Part shown: piece by piece, positions 12,574 through 15,286 of the stretch
Layout of the letters: each line of letters starts with the position of its first letter
Position numbering within the stretch: the first letter of the stretch is position 1
Assembly: GCA_016220045.1 (NCBI GenBank)
Contig: JACRIP010000621.1
Location: forward strand, 1-15,286
Direction: 5' to 3'
Source: Planctomycetota bacterium
GTDB taxonomy: Bacteria; Planctomycetota; MHYJ01; WSZJ01; JACPWG01
DNA length: 15,286 bases
Translations under genes and position numbers: made by a program
Notes under the pieces: generated by a model
Seen by the model: the letters and a program-made list of their open reading frames with translations, nothing else
Databases searched by the model: none
What the model was told of the DNA's origin: nothing

Positions 12574-14069
12574 TAGGCTAGTATCCCTCCAGACAGGCCT
12601 GCAATGCTGCCGCCGTTGAATACGTTGGTCGCATTGCCATTCCCGTACTCCAGCCACGCATAGTAGTGATACCCTAGTGGCACGGACTTATCCAGGACAC
12701 CTGACATCCCGGCGCCCCATCCGGAGATGGAAGATGCCACCGCTACGATCATTCCGCCAACGGGCGAAGAAGTCGAATCCTCGCCGATGCCGTTGTATCC
12801 GGTTCCACTTCCAGAAGCAGTGATCACTCCGTGTACGTGCAAGTGCATGACGCCTGGACCGAGAAGTCCGACAACGACCTCCACCCGATTCGTGGTGCCA
12901 TTCGTTTCTCGCCATGCGGCCGTGCTGTAGCTCCAGGAACCTGTGGATTCTTGTCGGAACAGATTGCGCCGCAGCCGCTGGCACGCATTCCACACAAACC
13001 GCCTGGCCGCACTGTCCTCGGTGACGTTTGTCCCGCTCGCCCGAATCGTCCCCAGGTAGCGCCGGGTTGTGGCGCCGCTCTTGACGTACACGCCGTCCTG
13101 GAGCGCGAGCGCATCGGCCCGCGTGGTATCGTTGGTCCACGCCGCCGACAACTCCAACGTCAGGGTTCCGCTGTTGTCGTAGAGGAAGACGTCGTAGTTC
13201 TTGCCCGAGGTCAGCGTCAACGCAAGGGATCGTTCCGTGAAGGTCGCCAGCGCCCACGCGGCGCCATCGTAGAGCGCGACGCGATTGCCCTGGTAGGGCG
13301 TGAAGTACAGCGTGCCCGCGGCGGTGACGTCGGCGGTGGTCACGGGGACGCCGGTCGTCAGGGTCAGCCGGCCCTCGCAAATGTCGTTGTCGAGGGTGAC
13401 GGAGCTGGAGGCGGCGGTCCACAGGCACGCGCTCGACCCGTTGTCGTACTGCAGGAACTTCCCGTCCTCGGACGCGCCGGGGGAGGGCACGTTCTTGCCG
13501 CGCAGCTTCGCGACGGTCGGGTTCGGGTAGGTACTGGTGAGGTCGCCGCCCGCCGACCCGCTCGGCGTGCGCGCGTCGGACAGGCGTGCGTCGTTCCCCT
13601 GGCATACGGTGTTCGCCGCGCTGCCGTACGGAACGCGTGCGGCGCCCACGGCGCGCCAGCGGGAGGAGGTCGCATCGTACTGCACCACGCAGCACTCGTC
13701 GGGGGCGAGCACCAGGTCGGCGGTCAAGGCGAAGCGGTTGGCGGCGCTGCTCCCGGCGCCCTCGTCGGCGAGGGTGATGTTGTTGGCGCCGACGTTGAAG
13801 AGCGTGAGCAGGCGGCCGTCAGCGCCGCCCGCCAGGCCGGTGATTGCGACCGCAGTTGAGGCGGAGATCCGCAGCGTGGCGGCGCCGGAGAGGCCGGCCG
13901 GGTTGTAGTTGTTCTGGTCGGCGGCGATGGCCGCCGGGCTGATGTCGCCCGTGAGCGCGAAGGCGGCGCTCGCCTGGGCAACGGCGGGATTGGGGTACGT
14001 GCCCGAGAGGTCGCCCCCGGCGGCGCCGGTGGCGCTGGTGACGAGGAGCGATTGGCGAAGTGTGGGCAT
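12573..14069 (-). CDS. Phage tail-fibre-like mosaic protein
   Basis: 498 residues. The motif GGDLSGTYPNP appears at 18-28 and again as GGDLTSTYPNP at 174-184, and NDARLSDARTPSG (159-171) lies just before the second copy. These motifs are frequent in phage tail-fibre and host-recognition proteins. Between them is a small beta module (about 85-142: NNITLADEGAGSSAANRF, APDECCVVQYDATSSRWR) known to me from phage structural proteins. A central module (about 225-365) has TLYFTPYQGNRVALYDG, NYDVFLYDN, LQDGVYVKSGATTRRYLGT and RRFVWN. The C-terminal domain (about 370-498) is Gly/Ser/Asn-rich and includes MHLHVHG. No signal peptide is visible. Start at 14069 follows AGAGAG. GC content is lower than in the metabolic genes, supporting a horizontal origin. 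Confidence 0.8.
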   Translation of the reverse strand: MPTLRQSLLVTSATGAAGGDLSGTYPNPAVAQASAAFALTGDISPAAIAADQNNYNPAGLSGAATLRISASTAVAITGLAGGADGRLLTLFNVGANNITLADEGAGSSAANRFALTADLVLAPDECCVVQYDATSSRWRAVGAARVPYGSAANTVCQGNDARLSDARTPSGSAGGDLTSTYPNPTVAKLRGKNVPSPGASEDGKFLQYDNGSSACLWTAASSSVTLDNDICEGRLTLTTGVPVTTADVTAAGTLYFTPYQGNRVALYDGAAWALATFTERSLALTLTSGKNYDVFLYDNSGTLTLELSAAWTNDTTRADALALQDGVYVKSGATTRRYLGTIRASGTNVTEDSAARRFVWNACQRLRRNLFRQESTGSWSYSTAAWRETNGTTNRVEVVVGLLGPGVMHLHVHGVITASGSGTGYNGIGEDSTSSPVGGMIVAVASSISGWGAGMSGVLDKSVPLGYHYYAWLEYGNGNATNVFNGGSIAGLSGGILA

Positions 14070-14083
14070 TGCACACTCTCTGG

Positions 14084-14123
14084 AAAACCGACTTCTCGGT
14101 GAACGCCCGTTCGTAGGACGGGC
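14084..14123 (-). terminator. Possible intrinsic terminator between two minus-strand genes
   Basis: Reading on the minus strand, GCCCGT-7 nt-ACGGGC (14123-14105) is followed by ACCGA-GAAG-TCGGT (14100-14087) and a short U-run. The second stem-loop plus U-run resembles a weak Rho-independent terminator for the upstream gene; read-through is plausible. Confidence 0.4.
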
Positions 14124-14132
14124 ACATCCCGG

Positions 14133-15286
14133 TTACTTACGCACCGCCGTCCTGAGAATGGAATCTAGTTGGTCGATATCCCCCTTCCGCTCGCGAGGGG
14201 TGCTGGCCCGCATCCGCTGCAACGATTGGCGCACTTCGACTGAGTCTTTCTTCAGCAGGGTCACCAACGCGAGCTGCTGAAAATTGGGATCAGGATCAAG
14301 CCATACCTCCTCGCGGAACCGCGCTGCCATGGGGTCGTCCGTCGGCAAGACCCATGCCAGCGCCGCAAGCAGGATTTCGGGGTGGCTTCCCCTCAATCGC
14401 CGGGACCTGGAGATGATCTCGCCGATCTCAGCCTGACTCGGCCTCAAGAACAATTCGTGCGCGGGCACGTGCTCCAAGTGCCACTCTCTCCACCCCAATC
14501 CACTAATCCACCACCACGAACTTGGGAAGATGTAAAACTCCAGGCCGGGACGCATACGCTCGGAGCCAAAGATTCGCCACCAGGCATGGCGGGACGACTG
14601 TAGATCCCCCGGTTTGACCGGGCGAAGATAGACCGCGCATAGCGCGGTCGCCGATACACCCTGCTCGGGGGTTAAGTTGCTTGTCAGCGAACCCGCAGGA
14701 GACTCGGGGAGTTCCTGCCACAGGTGGTCGATGCGGCGTCGCAGTGCCGCCTTGTCAAGCACCAGTCCCAAAATGAGCAACGAGTAGCACCTCAGCACGG
14801 TTCCCTGCGAGCGGTCTTCGATGATGGGCATCAGTGCCTGCTCCAAAGCCGCAGGTTGGCGGGTGCCTGCCATGGTAAGGAGAGCTGCAACCAACTCTTC
14901 CGCCTCACTGCAACTCTCCTGGGCACTTCGCACGACCCCGAACAACTCCGCCAGCACGCGATTGGCCTCTTCTCGGTTCGAGTCCTCCCAGATGCGCGTC
15001 AAGGCGCCCTGCTCGCTACATTCGGCATGGCCGAGGCCACTACGGGTCGCAGTTACGGTACGTCGGAGTTGCTCCAGGAGTATCGCGATGGCCTCGTGGC
15101 CTGCATCCTGCGCGACCGGCTTCTTCCCACGCTGGCCCTGCATACCGGGCGGTGGACGCGAGTCGAGGTCTTCCGATGTGACAACCGTCTGCGCAGTGGG
15201 CTGGACTTGGCCCGCGGCACCTTGCAATCCTGGGTAGATCGAGTCCGCACCTCGCACGCAGCAGCCAGGCGCGCACCAGCAGATGC
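14133..15286 (-). CDS. Protein of unknown function, 5' end beyond the window
   Basis: At least 374 residues from a GTG at 15257, but the frame stays open to the window edge (upstream residues read ICWCAPGCC) and no ribosome binding site precedes the GTG, so the gene is probably truncated by the window. The APGCC stretch could be the end of a signal peptide with a lipobox-like cysteine; this is speculative. The rest is mostly helical, with helix pairs such as NRVLAELFGVVRSAQE, EELVAALLTMAG, YSLLILGLVLD, ILLAALAWVLP and FQQLALVTLLKKDSVEVRQS that resemble HEAT/Armadillo-type repeats. The middle is unusually aromatic (HAWWRIFGSE, FPSSWWWISGLGWREWHLE). I recognise no family. It lies 63 bp upstream of the tail-fibre-like gene on the same strand and has similar, lower GC composition. 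Confidence 0.7.
   Translation of the reverse strand, partial: ICWCAPGCCVRGADSIYPGLQGAAGQVQPTAQTVVTSEDLDSRPPPGMQGQRGKKPVAQDAGHEAIAILLEQLRRTVTATRSGLGHAECSEQGALTRIWEDSNREEANRVLAELFGVVRSAQESCSEAEELVAALLTMAGTRQPAALEQALMPIIEDRSQGTVLRCYSLLILGLVLDKAALRRRIDHLWQELPESPAGSLTSNLTPEQGVSATALCAVYLRPVKPGDLQSSRHAWWRIFGSERMRPGLEFYIFPSSWWWISGLGWREWHLEHVPAHELFLRPSQAEIGEIISRSRRLRGSHPEILLAALAWVLPTDDPMAARFREEVWLDPDPNFQQLALVTLLKKDSVEVRQSLQRMRASTPRERKGDIDQLDSILRTAVRK

Noticed and set aside
12831..13859. 342-codon plus-strand open frame
   Set aside because: Antisense to the tail-fibre-like gene, with no recognisable motif or translation signal.
12250..15286. Complete prophage with attachment sites
   Set aside because: Only one phage-like gene and its coupled neighbour are visible; no integrase, tRNA target or flanking direct repeat was found, so the prophage reading stays a hypothesis.

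Overview
This is a GC-rich (visually about 70% G+C) chromosomal window from a bacterium. The gene mix is a large transmembrane Ser/Thr kinase with a TPR tail, an M61 aminopeptidase, a bacillithiol-type deacetylase, IspH, and many tandem or palindromic intergenic repeats. This fits a Planctomycetes/PVC-like or similar environmental lineage. That placement is an impression from gene content, since no rRNA or marker set is present. Apart from the two window edges, the genes appear intact and most have clear Shine-Dalgarno sites.

Layout. 1-499 has no gene: it holds a long inverted repeat (1-118) and a heptamer array (267-322). 500-1030 (+) is a gamma-class carbonic anhydrase-like protein, convergent with a minus-strand set: a six-helix membrane protein (2443-3111), an ATGA-overlapping winged-helix regulator (2117-2446) and IspH (1049-2032). 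3218-3610 (-) is a single-domain response regulator with a structured leader. It diverges from 3827-4489 (+), a YhhN/TMEM86 lysoplasmalogenase-like membrane protein. 4491-4709 is an array of phased decamers folded into a long inverted repeat between two convergent genes. 4701-6443 (-) is an M61 peptidase with a C-terminal PDZ domain, divergent from bshB1-like 6523-7305 (+) and a 73-codon gene (7368-7589). 7590-7901 is gene-free, with heptamer blocks in inverted orientation around two hairpins. 7902-9208 (-) is a two-gene unit (NTF2-like lipoprotein, then an SDR) divergent from the kinase-TPR protein (9414-11774, +). 11775-12249 is gene-free, G-run rich and hairpin rich.

12250-15286 (-) looks different: lower GC, a mosaic phage-tail-fibre-like protein (12573-14069) coupled by TAATG to a 107-residue protein, and upstream a 5'-incomplete protein of unknown function. 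No integrase, terminase, capsid or other phage gene is visible, so this may be the edge of a prophage or phage-derived island, or an isolated surface protein that reuses phage modules.

No complete new defence or metabolic system can be shown here. The best candidates for something undescribed are the helically phased decamer inverted repeat (4491-4709), the dispersed 7-bp arrays, the alternative-hairpin leader of the response regulator, and the regulator/membrane-protein pair next to ispH.
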